Part shown: in pieces, positions 8,645-17,240 of the stretch
How the letters are laid out: the number at the start of each line of letters is the position of its first letter
How positions within the stretch are numbered: the stretch's first letter is position 1
Origin: an uncultured Lachnospiraceae bacterium
Lineage (GTDB): Bacteria > Bacillota > Clostridia > Lachnospirales > Lachnospiraceae
Reading direction: 5' to 3'
Assembly: GCA_910578115.1 (NCBI GenBank)
Contig: CAJTPO010000050.1
Coordinates: 1-34,711, forward strand
DNA length: 34,711 bases
Notes under the pieces: generated by a model
Databases searched by the model: none
What the model was told of the DNA's origin: nothing
What the model saw: the letters and a program-made list of their open reading frames with translations, nothing else
Program-made: the position numbers and the translations under genes

Positions 8645-9631
8645 TCAGACTGCGCTCCCCTGTTCTTCCTCAAAGGCCACAATACATCTGGCGGCATGTC
8701 CTTCCCCGAAGCGGTATAGTTCCTGCGGGTTGTCACATGCCTCCCGCCTGTAGGGACAGCGGTCTGCAAACCGGCATCCGGCAATATCGTCATAATTCTC
8801 CGGCACCATGCCCGGTATCGCCATCAGCTGCCTCTCCCTGTCGTCCCGTATGGTGGGCACCGTCTCGAGAAGCGCCTGTGTATAAGGGTGCTTCGGCTTT
8901 TCGAAAAGCTCCTGCACCGGTGCTTCCTCCACGATCTGGCCCGCATACATCACGATCACCCGATCCGCCATATTGGCCACCAGGCCGATATCGTGGGTGA
9001 TCAGGATCATGGCCATGTCCTTTTCCCGGCGCAGCTCCCCAAGCAGCTTCATAATCTGTGCCTGAATGGTCACATCCAGCGCCGTTGTCGGCTCGTCGGC
9101 GATCAAAAGTTTCGGGTTGCAGGAAAGTGCCATGGCGATCATCACCCGCTGACGCATACCCCCGGACAACGTGTGGGGAAACTTCCGCATCACCGCCTCG
9201 GCTTCCGGCATCCCCACCTGCATGAGCAGGCCAACCGCCCGCTTTCTGGCCTCTTCCTTCGACAGTTTCATGTGGATGCGGATGCTCTCCGTGATCTGAC
9301 TGCCCACCGTAAATACCGGATTTAAGGAAGTCAGCGGATCCTGGAAGATCATCGTCAGCGCATCCCCTCTGACCGTATCCAGCTCCTTTTCCGTCATCGT
9401 AAGAAGGTTCTTATTTTCAAAGAGGACAGAGCCGTCTTTGACAGCTCCGCCCCTTCCCAGTAATCCCATGATCGACAATGAAGTAACACTTTTTCCGCAG
9501 CCCGATTCTCCCACCAGGCAGACCACTTCCCCGCGGTCCACGTGGAAACTGACGTGATCCACGCTGATATTTGATCCGTAATCGCCGGCAAAGACCGTCG
9601 TTAAATCCTGCACTTCCAGTAAATGCGGCAT
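8645..9631 (-). CDS. dppD: Peptide ABC transporter ATPase, DppD/OppD type
   Basis: A 328-aa ATPase. Walker A is GESGCGKSV, the signature is LSGGMRQRVMIAMAL, and Walker B is LLIADEPTTALD. The C-terminal oligo_HPY domain is regular (GCRFADRCPYRREAC, then ARC). The ATG at 9631 is chosen because GGAGG is 7 nt upstream; the longer frame to 9700 has no such site. It is the second gene of the operon, after dppA, and forms the heterodimeric ATPase with DppF. Confidence 0.96.
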   Translation of the reverse strand: MPHLLEVQDLTTVFAGDYGSNISVDHVSFHVDRGEVVCLVGESGCGKSVTSLSIMGLLGRGGAVKDGSVLFENKNLLTMTEKELDTVRGDALTMIFQDPLTSLNPVFTVGSQITESIRIHMKLSKEEARKRAVGLLMQVGMPEAEAVMRKFPHTLSGGMRQRVMIAMALSCNPKLLIADEPTTALDVTIQAQIMKLLGELRREKDMAMILITHDIGLVANMADRVIVMYAGQIVEEAPVQELFEKPKHPYTQALLETVPTIRDDRERQLMAIPGMVPENYDDIAGCRFADRCPYRREACDNPQELYRFGEGHAARCIVAFEEEQGSAV

Positions 9632-9653
9632 AAGGTTACCTCCTTCGGCTCCG

Positions 9654-9704
9654 TCGTATGCAGCACACGGCACAACACAGCTGCTGCACCCGGCTGACAT
9701 ACGA
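9654..9704 (-). other. Intercistronic hairpin between dppA and dppD
   Basis: TCGTATG-CAGC (9654-9664) pairs with GCTG-a-CATACGA (9693-9704) around a GC-rich centre. No T-tract follows. Hairpins at this place often protect the mRNA of the abundant binding protein, lowering expression of downstream genes relative to it. Confidence 0.45.
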
Positions 9705-9744
9705 CTGCTGTAAAATCAATTCCTGCCGTTCTCCAGACATTATG

Positions 9745-11481
9745 CTACTGCGTCACATCCCAGTTATGCACATTGTTGAAGAACCCGTACACGCTGGGTT
9801 CCGCCCCGGTCACCCGGTTATTGACCGCCCCCTGCGCACTGATGACATAGACGGAGAACATCGGCACCTCCGCCTGCATCTTCGTATCCACCGTGGAATA
9901 GAAACCGGTGATCTCGGACACGTCGCTGGTCTGCTGCGTCCCGTCAAGAGCCGCCGCCACCTCATCGTCATAATATCCCGTCCAGCTTCCCTCGCCGCCT
10001 AACAGCCAGGACACATCCGGGTAAGGATCCACCGGCGCATAAGTATACTGCACCGCCATGATATCATAATCCGTGCTGCCCGCCACCGTCATCAGTGTGG
10101 ACAGGTCTACCGTGGTGATCTCCGCTTTGACTCCCACTGCAGCCCACTGTGCCACAATGACCTGCGCTCCGTTGACAAAAGTATTGTCGCCCGAATTCAC
10201 ATAGAAACGCAGCGTCTGAGAGCCATCCCATCCGGCCTCTTCCAGCAGTTCCTTCGCCTTCTCGGGATTGTATTCCATCGGTGTGATCCCTTCGTCATAA
10301 AAAGGACTCGCTGAGGAAAGGAATCCGTCTATCACTTCGCCGTGACCTTTCAACAGCTGATCCACCAGCTGCTGCCTGTCAATGGCATACACAAGCGCCT
10401 GCCGCACCTTCGCATCCGGAATATTCGCCGTCTGGATAAAAGCAGACTGATTGGTCACCGGAGATCCGTAGACCACCTTCACATTTTCAAGCGCCTCGAT
10501 GCTGTCATAATCCTCCTGCGGAATCGCCGTCATCGTATGCTGTGTGATGTCGATCTCGCCCGACTGCAGTCCCGCGTAAACCTGGCTGCCGTCCACAATC
10601 TTGATATTCAGCTTGTCGATCTTCGGCTGCCCTTTCCAGTATGCCGTGTTGGCCGTATAGGAAATATAATGGTTGGGATCATAACCCGTCAGGATATAAG
10701 GCCCGCTGACTACATCCGGTGCATTGAACCAGTCGGCGGAAGTCAGCTCTTCCTCACTGAATTTCTCGATGACATGCTTCGGCAGAACATGTAAATATCT
10801 TCCGTAGCTGTTCTGGAACGTAGTCAGCGCCATCGGATATTTAGCCGTAAACTCGATCGTCTTATCATCCTTCACCGTCAGGCCTGCCATGGAAGTGGCC
10901 CCTTCCTCCACGAAGCCCGTCGCATCGTCGGTTCCCTCGAAAGCATAAAGCAACAGCGTGGTGTTGGCCACCACCGGGCTTGCATAACGCAGCACCGAAT
11001 ACTCCACGTCCTGGGCCGTCACCGGCGTTCCGTCAGACCAGGTCGCCGCCTCGTCGATATGCACCGTAAAATGAATGTTGTCCTCCGTGGTGATGGAATC
11101 CGCCAGCATTGGCTGGAAATTCAAGTCCTTATCCAGTTCCATCAGGGGCAGGAACATCAGATCTGTCGCATACTTATTGAGCTCTGTCTGGTCATTGGCA
11201 AAAGGGTTCACCCCGCCCAGACTGTCCGTCACGCCGATATTGATGATCTTCTCACCCTCTGCCGCCACGGCCGGCCCCGCTCCGGTGCCTTCCCCGTCTG
11301 CTGCGGCATCGCCCTTTGCCGTATTCTCTCCTGCCGCATCCCCTGCAGCAGCGTCATTTGCAGCCGAATTGTCTGCGTCCGCCCCGTTTCCGTCACTGCC
11401 GGCCCCGCCGCACGCCACAGCAGATACCGCCATGACAAGGATCAGAAACAGACTTAACAGTCTTCCTTTGATTTTTTTCAT
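9745..11481 (-). CDS. dppA: Peptide ABC transporter substrate-binding lipoprotein, DppA/OppA type
   Basis: A 578-aa SBP_bac_5 family protein. The start at 11481 has GGAGG 7 nt upstream. A lipoprotein signal peptide (LLSLFLILVMAVSAVAC) ends in a lipobox Cys. A 40-residue low-complexity Gly/Ala/Asp/Asn linker follows, then the binding domain from about IINIGVTDS. Family signatures such as DSITTEDNIHFTVHI, AATWSDGTPVTAQDV and RQALVYAIDRQQLV are present. It captures peptides at the cell surface and is the first gene of the five-gene transporter operon with an M20 hydrolase at its end. Confidence 0.95.
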   Translation of the reverse strand: MKKIKGRLLSLFLILVMAVSAVACGGAGSDGNGADADNSAANDAAAGDAAGENTAKGDAAADGEGTGAGPAVAAEGEKIINIGVTDSLGGVNPFANDQTELNKYATDLMFLPLMELDKDLNFQPMLADSITTEDNIHFTVHIDEAATWSDGTPVTAQDVEYSVLRYASPVVANTTLLLYAFEGTDDATGFVEEGATSMAGLTVKDDKTIEFTAKYPMALTTFQNSYGRYLHVLPKHVIEKFSEEELTSADWFNAPDVVSGPYILTGYDPNHYISYTANTAYWKGQPKIDKLNIKIVDGSQVYAGLQSGEIDITQHTMTAIPQEDYDSIEALENVKVVYGSPVTNQSAFIQTANIPDAKVRQALVYAIDRQQLVDQLLKGHGEVIDGFLSSASPFYDEGITPMEYNPEKAKELLEEAGWDGSQTLRFYVNSGDNTFVNGAQVIVAQWAAVGVKAEITTVDLSTLMTVAGSTDYDIMAVQYTYAPVDPYPDVSWLLGGEGSWTGYYDDEVAAALDGTQQTSDVSEITGFYSTVDTKMQAEVPMFSVYVISAQGAVNNRVTGAEPSVYGFFNNVHNWDVTQ

Positions 11482-11513
11482 AGTCTCTCCTCCATTTTCG
11501 AAGCGTTCTGTTG

Positions 11514-11525
11514 CAAAGCGCTTTG
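11514..11525. promoter_or_regulatory. Palindrome CAAAGCGCTTTG in the dppA leader (candidate LacI/CcpA-type operator)
   Basis: A perfect 12-bp palindrome lies about 33 nt before the dppA ATG, downstream of the inferred promoter. Its AAAGCGCTTT core matches the centre of catabolite-responsive elements, but the outer bases do not fit the usual TG...CA ends. It may be a roadblock operator for CcpA or another LacI-family protein. Confidence 0.4.
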
Positions 11526-11594
11526 TATCTGTGACGCTTCCACACAGATTTCCATTGGTCCTTTTTTGCATTTCTATTTTTTCCCAATCGACTT

Positions 11595-11624
11595 AGTATA
11601 GCATAATCTTGACAAAAAAAGCAA
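11595..11624 (-). promoter_or_regulatory. Probable promoter of the dpp operon
   Basis: On the minus strand TTGCTT (11624-11619), an 18-nt spacer, then TATACT (11600-11595) with an extended -10 TGC. It overlaps the divergent promoter of the C39-like gene, so the two probably compete for RNA polymerase. Confidence 0.5.
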
Positions 11625-11637
11625 TGCGCTGTATATT
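11609..11637 (+). promoter_or_regulatory. Sigma-A promoter of the C39-like peptidase gene
   Basis: TTGACA (11609-11614), a 17-nt spacer, then TATATT (11632-11637). The start would be near 11644, about 30 nt before the ATG at 11674. Confidence 0.65.
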
Positions 11638-11673
11638 TTCTACGAATATATTATTTTACATAAGGAAATCGTG

Positions 11674-12306
11674 ATGAAAAATCTGCTTAATTATCAATCC
11701 AGTGAATACGACTGCGGCCCGGTATCCCTGACCAACGCGATCCGGTATCTGTTCGACCGGGAAGTCATCTATCCTGACATCATTAAATATATTATGCTCT
11801 ATTGTCTCGATTCATACAATGAAAACGGTGAAATCGGCAAACGCGGCACCTCCGCCTCCGCCATGCTTTTTTTAAGCAACTGGCTCAACCAGTTCGGACA
11901 GGTGAAGAACTTTCCCGTTGCCTGTGAATTTCTGTCCGGTGAAGAAGTCTGCATATCCTGTGACAGCAGGATCGGCAAAGCCCTGCGGCAGGGCGGGGCC
12001 GTACTGCTGCGGCTCTTTCTGGATGTCAGCCATTATGTGCTTTTGACCGGGATCGAAGGAGATAATGTCTATCTCTTCGACCCTTATTATGAGGAACTGG
12101 ACGATCCGGAACTGGATCAGGAATATTTCGAAGACGGTATCGCCTTCATCACGGATCAGCCCAAGCGCGCCAACCGGGTAGTCTGTGCGCAGCGCCTGAA
12201 CCGTCTGACAGAAGGCTATTATGAGATGGGCCCCTATGAAATGCGCGAGGCGGTGATCGTGTTCAACAGGGAAACGAAGCTGACAGAAACGTCCCTGCCG
12301 GGCTGA
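11674..12306 (+). CDS. C39-like cysteine peptidase domain protein
   Basis: A 210-aa soluble protein. Near the N terminus YDCGPVSLTNAI carries the catalytic Cys of peptidase C39-like (papain-fold) domains. Further on SHYVLLTGIEGDNVYLFDPY has the catalytic His and the following Asp. There is no signal peptide, membrane segment or ABC ATPase domain, unlike bacteriocin-processing C39 transporters. The ATG at 11674 has AAGGA 7 nt upstream; a GTG just before it is the alternative. The gene stands alone between two ABC operons, divergent from dppA and ending 11 nt from the convergent sugar permease. A role in cleaving an intracellular peptide or Gly-Gly leader is possible but unsupported. Confidence 0.75.
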   Translation: MKNLLNYQSSEYDCGPVSLTNAIRYLFDREVIYPDIIKYIMLYCLDSYNENGEIGKRGTSASAMLFLSNWLNQFGQVKNFPVACEFLSGEEVCISCDSRIGKALRQGGAVLLRLFLDVSHYVLLTGIEGDNVYLFDPYYEELDDPELDQEYFEDGIAFITDQPKRANRVVCAQRLNRLTEGYYEMGPYEMREAVIVFNRETKLTETSLPG

Positions 12307-12317
12307 TCTGTCCCTTT

Positions 12318-13145
12318 CTATCCTTTGGTCGCTCCTGCGGTCATTCCCTCTGTCACCCATTTATTTAAGGCAAAATACACCAGCATAGGCGGCAGAATGG
12401 ATATGGCAATGGCTGCGAAGGTAGATCCCCAGTCTACATTCCCGAACGCACCCACGTAATCTTTCAATCCCATAGCCACGGTCTTTGCCCTGTTATCGCT
12501 GATAAACGTATTGGCAAAAATAAAGTCATTCCATATCAGGATACTGTACATGGACGCCACAGTAATGACCGTATTGCGCGCCAGTGGAAATACGATTGTG
12601 CCGAAAATCCGATAAGTACTGCATCCGTCCATAATCGCAGCCTCCAGAAGCTCGTTTGGAATAAAAGAATAGAAACTGTAAAAGAGCATCACCGACAACG
12701 GCAGTGCAAATCCCACCTGCGGCAGCACCAGTGAAAAAGTCGTATTCAAAATCCCCAGCCTGCTGTAGAAAATAAAAAGCGGTATCAGGGTTATCTGCAC
12801 GGGGATCATAATGCCAAAGGTAAAAAAGGCATAAATCTTATTCGTTACGGCAAACCGGAATTTAGCCAGCGCAAACCCGGCCGTAGCACTAAGCGCTACG
12901 ATCAGTACAAGCGACAAAAAAGTCACCTTCACACTGTTCCACATATAAATGCCGATCTTCCCGTCCGAAATGACCCTTGTAAAATTTTCCAGCGTTGGAT
13001 TTTTGGGCATTGCAAAGGGTGTTGAAGCCAGCTCTACGGTTGGCTTGATACTGGCGATAAACAGCCAGATAACAGGATAGATCTGCAGGATCAGGAATCC
13101 CACGATCACCACTCCGAAAAGTACTTTTCCGACTTTCTTTTTCAT
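12318..13145 (-). CDS. Sugar ABC transporter permease, MalG/UgpE type
   Basis: A 275-aa permease of the carbohydrate uptake transporter-1 type with about six membrane helices. The EAA loop reads ELLEAAIMDGCSTYRIFGTI, and the protein ends KWVTEGMTAGATKG, typical of this family. The start at 13145 has GGAGG 8 nt upstream. It lies 1 nt after the stop of the upstream permease, so translation is probably coupled. With the other permease it forms the channel; no ATPase gene accompanies them, so a shared MsmK-like ATPase elsewhere is expected. Confidence 0.93.
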   Translation of the reverse strand: MKKKVGKVLFGVVIVGFLILQIYPVIWLFIASIKPTVELASTPFAMPKNPTLENFTRVISDGKIGIYMWNSVKVTFLSLVLIVALSATAGFALAKFRFAVTNKIYAFFTFGIMIPVQITLIPLFIFYSRLGILNTTFSLVLPQVGFALPLSVMLFYSFYSFIPNELLEAAIMDGCSTYRIFGTIVFPLARNTVITVASMYSILIWNDFIFANTFISDNRAKTVAMGLKDYVGAFGNVDWGSTFAAIAISILPPMLVYFALNKWVTEGMTAGATKG

Positions 13146-13146
13146 C

Positions 13147-14088
13147 TCATTTTCCTCCATTCGCCGCCCTTTTTCTCTCCCGTATCCTTTTCTTCTCTTC
13201 CTTTTGCAGCTGTCGATCTTCTTTGGTCGTAAAAACCGTCCTCAGCACGGAAACCACCAGCATACTCTCCACAATGATAAAAACTGCGATCGCGCTCCCA
13301 TAGCCGTACTGATTGCTGGAAAATGCCTTCTTGTACATGTAAGTTGACATCAGCTCGCTCACATTTCCCGGGCCGCCGTTTGTCAACAGAAAAGGAATGT
13401 CAAATCCGCGCAACGCCCCCGTCAGACACATTGTCAGTGTCAAGAGCATGATCGGCTTGATCATGGGAATCTTGATCCGTACCAACGTCTGCCATTCCGT
13501 CGCACCGTCCACTTTAGCCGCCTCGTAGACCTCCGCATCAAGAGACACCAGCGCTGCATAGAAGATCACCATATACATACCGGTAAACCGCCAGCCTTCC
13601 GGAATAGACACACAGGTCAATACCGTCTTAACATTGGCCAGCCATGAACAGGCCAGACTCTCAAGCCCCAGAAATCCAAGAACCTGATTGATCAGCCCCA
13701 TCGGTTCCGTAGCATACATGCTCCTGAACAACTGCGTTACCGCCACCGTCGTTATGATACACGGCACATAATAGAGCGTCTTTATCAGCGTAACCCATCT
13801 TGTCATATAGGTTAAAAGAACAGCAAACAACAAACCAATCAGAAGCTGCATTGATACCACGATCAGAAGATAGAACAAATTATTAAAGAAAGCCGTATAG
13901 AACACTTTATCCTTCAACATGTTTACATAGTTGGAAAACCCGACAAACTTTTTCTCCCCGATACCGCCCCACTTCATAAAGCCAAGCCTGATCGACTCCT
14001 CGATCGGATAAAATACCGCTAAAATATAGAACAGCAATCCCGGCAGGAGAAATACGCCAAACGCTTTCCTGTCTCGTAAAATTCCCAT
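13147..14088 (-). CDS. Sugar ABC transporter permease, MalF/UgpA type
   Basis: A 313-aa permease. It shows FGVFLLPGLLFYILAVFYPI at the first helix and an EAA loop (EVYEAAKVDGATEWQTLVRI). PFLLTNGGPGNVSELMSTY is characteristic of CUT1 MalF-like proteins. The ATG at 14088 has GGAGG 6 nt upstream and replaces a longer frame to 14163. It is the third gene of the GH32-binding protein-permease-permease operon. Confidence 0.94.
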   Translation of the reverse strand: MGILRDRKAFGVFLLPGLLFYILAVFYPIEESIRLGFMKWGGIGEKKFVGFSNYVNMLKDKVFYTAFFNNLFYLLIVVSMQLLIGLLFAVLLTYMTRWVTLIKTLYYVPCIITTVAVTQLFRSMYATEPMGLINQVLGFLGLESLACSWLANVKTVLTCVSIPEGWRFTGMYMVIFYAALVSLDAEVYEAAKVDGATEWQTLVRIKIPMIKPIMLLTLTMCLTGALRGFDIPFLLTNGGPGNVSELMSTYMYKKAFSSNQYGYGSAIAVFIIVESMLVVSVLRTVFTTKEDRQLQKEEKKRIRERKRAANGGK

Positions 14089-14187
14089 AATAAACCTCCA
14101 TCGTGCTAAAATATCCTTTATCTGACCTGTTCGGGCATGTCTGCCACTCTTACCGTCAGACACGCCCCAAAGATATTTTTCTCCCGT

Positions 14188-15576
14188 CTACTGTGTATTT
14201 GCCGCTATCGCATCATCTACCAGCTTGATAAATTCTTCCGCCGTCATATCTCCGGATGCCAGCAACAGCATATTGTCCTGCATTACCGTATTGCTGTCGG
14301 AATCCAGATACGTATCCCATGGTTTCAGGAAATTCTCACCTGTCTTCCCCATATCCTCCTGAATCCGCAGATACAGATCCGTAAATTCAATTCCCTCAGG
14401 CAACTGCGTTTTGATCGGAGACATCTGCTGTCTCCCTGCATAGATCTCCCCATAATTCTCAATCACATACAGGATAAAATCTTTCGTCTTCTCGTCAAAA
14501 GTCTGGGTATTAAATGCCATGCCGATACCGGAGTTGACACAGAACTCATTCGCTCCGGTCTTGCCATCGGCTGTTGTCGGCAGATAGAAATAATCGATCG
14601 TGCCGTTTTGATATCCCTCCAACATTGCCGCCTGTTCCCAGTCACCAATGTAATACATGGCAGACTTGCCATCCAGGAAGAGTGACTGGGCAGTCGCATA
14701 ATCCGTCGCTGCGAAACCATCGTTAAAGTACTGTCCGATCTCCTGTAAAAATTCAACGGCCTTCTTTCCTGTCTCATCTCCCATGGATACCCTGCCGTCG
14801 CGCAGATCTATGATATACTGATTGCCGCTGTCGCGGAATGGCATCATCGCCAGATATCTTTGTACCGGCCAGCGGTCTATTCCGTCCACCGAGATCGGTG
14901 TCACTCCATTATCCTTAAGCGTTTTGCACACATCAAGCCATTCATCTATCGTCCTGGGCACTTCCACATTATTCTCTTCGAAAATCTGCTTGTTATACCA
15001 TATCATCTCCACATGATATTCCAGCGGAAGCGTATACATTGTGCCGTCCGTAAATTCCTGATATTTCAGTGCGATGGGATAGAATTTATCATACATATTC
15101 TCTTCCTGCAAAAAGGCCTTCACGTCCACCAGCATCCCCGCATCAACCAACTCTTTACAATAGGGATCCGCATCGATATCAATGATATCCGGCATATTAT
15201 TTCCCGCAATCAGTGTCCGCAGCTTCTGCAGATAGGATGGTCTGTCCGCCGTCGTTTCAACCTCCAGTTTCCACGTTCCACCATGTTCTTCACTGTACTT
15301 CTGTGCAATCTCTCTCATGGTAAGATCGATCTCACCATCCACCGGTCTGGAAGCAAACCATTTCACCACCGTAACCTCTCCATCTTCCGCCGCCTGCTCT
15401 TCCCCGCTGCTTTCTTCCGTCACCTCTTCCTGTGCCGACGTATTGTCATCTGCTGCCGACGCTTCGTCCGACGATGCATCCGCACCGCTGTCGGACGCCC
15501 CTGCTCCACCGCATCCCGCAAGGGTTCCACATGTCATTGCCGCTGCTAATAACAAACTTATGATTTTCTTTTTCAT
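14188..15576 (-). CDS. Sugar ABC transporter substrate-binding lipoprotein
   Basis: A 462-aa extracellular solute-binding protein of family 1. The signal peptide MKKKIISLLLAAAMTCGTLAGC ends in a lipobox Cys and is followed by a Ser/Asp/Glu-rich linker of about 45 residues. The binding domain begins VTVVKWFASRPVDGE. The ATG at 15576 is preceded by AAAGGAGAG. It is expected to deliver an oligosaccharide to the two permeases encoded downstream. The neighbouring GH32-like enzyme suggests a fructose-containing ligand, but this is inference. Confidence 0.94.
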   Translation of the reverse strand: MKKKIISLLLAAAMTCGTLAGCGGAGASDSGADASSDEASAADDNTSAQEEVTEESSGEEQAAEDGEVTVVKWFASRPVDGEIDLTMREIAQKYSEEHGGTWKLEVETTADRPSYLQKLRTLIAGNNMPDIIDIDADPYCKELVDAGMLVDVKAFLQEENMYDKFYPIALKYQEFTDGTMYTLPLEYHVEMIWYNKQIFEENNVEVPRTIDEWLDVCKTLKDNGVTPISVDGIDRWPVQRYLAMMPFRDSGNQYIIDLRDGRVSMGDETGKKAVEFLQEIGQYFNDGFAATDYATAQSLFLDGKSAMYYIGDWEQAAMLEGYQNGTIDYFYLPTTADGKTGANEFCVNSGIGMAFNTQTFDEKTKDFILYVIENYGEIYAGRQQMSPIKTQLPEGIEFTDLYLRIQEDMGKTGENFLKPWDTYLDSDSNTVMQDNMLLLASGDMTAEEFIKLVDDAIAANTQ

Positions 15577-15634
15577 AGTCCTCTCTCCTTTTCCTTCATT
15601 TTCTCTGTGATTTGTTCTCTATTGCATCCGGTGC

Positions 15635-15730
15635 TTAATCCTCCGGCCTGGCAATCAACCTGAAAACATCAATACCTCTGGTATAACCCACAATAGTTAC
15701 CGCTGCCTTATACGCAGGAAACATTTTCAT
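15635..15730 (-). CDS. Possible 31-aa ORF between the GH32-like gene and the binding protein
   Basis: The stop of the GH32-like gene overlaps an ATG (ATGA) that opens a 31-codon frame, M-K-M-F-P-A-Y-K-A-A and so on, ending R-P-E-D. The coupling arrangement and the absence of other features in this 150-nt gap favour a real small gene. It has no recognised family and no independent ribosome site, so it may be chance. Confidence 0.25.
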   Translation of the reverse strand: MKMFPAYKAAVTIVGYTRGIDVFRLIARPED

Positions 15731-17211
15731 GCGCTGGGAGACTGGTTCTCATCATTCCTGACCCTGATGGAAAATTCTTTGATCTGTGCCTTCCCCTGTA
15801 CCAGATACAGCCCTGCACAACCACCCTTATGATCATACATCCGCATGGATAACGCTACCTCCCCATTGATGTACGTTACACAAATATCCTTCTCCCGCAG
15901 TATCTGTACACGGAATCTGTTTCCCTCCGGCAGACGTCTTACCGTCTCCAGCTGGCAGGCAGCGTCACCCTTAATCTGCCACTGGTATTTCCCCTGAATG
16001 GCTCTGGGCCACATATCCCACGCAATCTGCCTGCTGAATGGATCCATCCTGAGAAAATATCCCTTTTCCAACCCTTCATCTACATGCAGCGCGATGCCAA
16101 ACTCATGGCATTCCTCCACTGTAAACTCCATTTCATAATAAAAAGAATCCGTCGGTACGGGAATCAGCGCTGCACCATACATCGGTGTATCCATCTCCCA
16201 GCCTGTATCTGCCGCTTTTATCTCACACCAGACTGCCTGCGGTTCCGCCTGCTTTACCGCCTGATCATAATAATCTTCTACTTTCTCCGGCGCCCTGACA
16301 GCCAACACTCCATTGTCCGGATTCTGCAGGATTTCATGGAATACCATCGTCCCGCCCCATTCCCAGGGACCAAGATCACAATTTCCTCTTTTGCTGGGGA
16401 TCCATCCGAACGCGTATCTTCTTCTGCCGTCTGAAGCCGTCTTGATCGCATAATCAGCTCTTGCATCAAACAGATCATCCTGCGGAATCTTCCACGGTCC
16501 ATTCAGGTCCCTTGCCATACGATAGTGCGTGACGAACCTGTCATTGAATGTAGAAAATACCAGATACCACCATCCATTCATAAAAAACACTTCCGGGCAT
16601 TCCATAGTCACATACATGTGCGGCGCAAAGAAGGGTTTCTCGTAGGTCCAGTGCTCCAGATCTTCCGACTTACACAACGCAATGCAACCGCCCCGCAGAC
16701 TGCCTCCGCCCTTCTCCCTGGCCGCCAGAAGCATCCAGTACTTCCGTTCCTCCTCATGATAAAATACAAAAGGGTCCCGCCAGTCAAACGCTTCATATAG
16801 GAGATCGTCCGCCACAAACAGGAAATCCTCATCCGTCTTCAAATGATACAGGTCTTTCCCGACAGCCCGCATAACAGACTGCACGCTTCTTCCGTTATGC
16901 TTCACCTTTTCATTAAAGGCCGTATAATACACCTGATAACTGCCATCCTTTGTTTTTAACACACTGCCGGTATAGGCATTTTTATTCGGGGCATCTTCCC
17001 CTCCTCTTTCAATAGCTTCCCCATAATAGGTAAGATTCACGAAATCCTTCGTCGTGATCAGATGCCACGTCGTCTCCTCCGCATATTCGCCCTCCCTGTG
17101 CCTGGGATCATGAAGATAAAAGCCATAATATAAGCCATCCTCATAATATGGAATCAGATCTCCCACCCACGCATCTTTCGGTTTATAAAACAGATCATCC
17201 CTTGTTTCCAT
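15727..17211 (-). CDS. Glycoside hydrolase, GH32-like (clan GH-J)
   Basis: A 494-aa protein without signal peptide, so cytoplasmic. Motifs of the five-bladed propeller are visible: WVGDLIPYY with the candidate nucleophile Asp18, DWRDPFVF (RDP, Asp146), and MECPEVFF (ECP, Glu204 as acid/base). A C-terminal beta-sandwich follows, ending KAQIKEFSIRVRNDENQS. GH32 enzymes hydrolyse fructosides such as sucrose, inulin oligomers or levan oligomers. The nucleophile motif differs from the usual WMNDPNG, so the substrate may be unusual. The METRDD start at 17211 is preferred over upstream ATGs; the preceding AAGGTG is 5-6 nt away. It is the first gene of the sugar operon and divergent from the LacI regulator. 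GH43 or GH62-like alternatives are less likely given the ECP motif. Confidence 0.78.
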   Translation of the reverse strand: METRDDLFYKPKDAWVGDLIPYYEDGLYYGFYLHDPRHREGEYAEETTWHLITTKDFVNLTYYGEAIERGGEDAPNKNAYTGSVLKTKDGSYQVYYTAFNEKVKHNGRSVQSVMRAVGKDLYHLKTDEDFLFVADDLLYEAFDWRDPFVFYHEEERKYWMLLAAREKGGGSLRGGCIALCKSEDLEHWTYEKPFFAPHMYVTMECPEVFFMNGWWYLVFSTFNDRFVTHYRMARDLNGPWKIPQDDLFDARADYAIKTASDGRRRYAFGWIPSKRGNCDLGPWEWGGTMVFHEILQNPDNGVLAVRAPEKVEDYYDQAVKQAEPQAVWCEIKAADTGWEMDTPMYGAALIPVPTDSFYYEMEFTVEECHEFGIALHVDEGLEKGYFLRMDPFSRQIAWDMWPRAIQGKYQWQIKGDAACQLETVRRLPEGNRFRVQILREKDICVTYINGEVALSMRMYDHKGGCAGLYLVQGKAQIKEFSIRVRNDENQSPSA

Positions 17212-17240
17212 TCCAACACCTTTTCTCCTGTTTTTCTTTT

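Noticed and set aside
11674..12306. C39-like gene considered as part of a bacteriocin export system
   Set aside because: The neighbouring ABC genes are importers with binding proteins, and there is no C39-ABC fusion or double-glycine precursor nearby.
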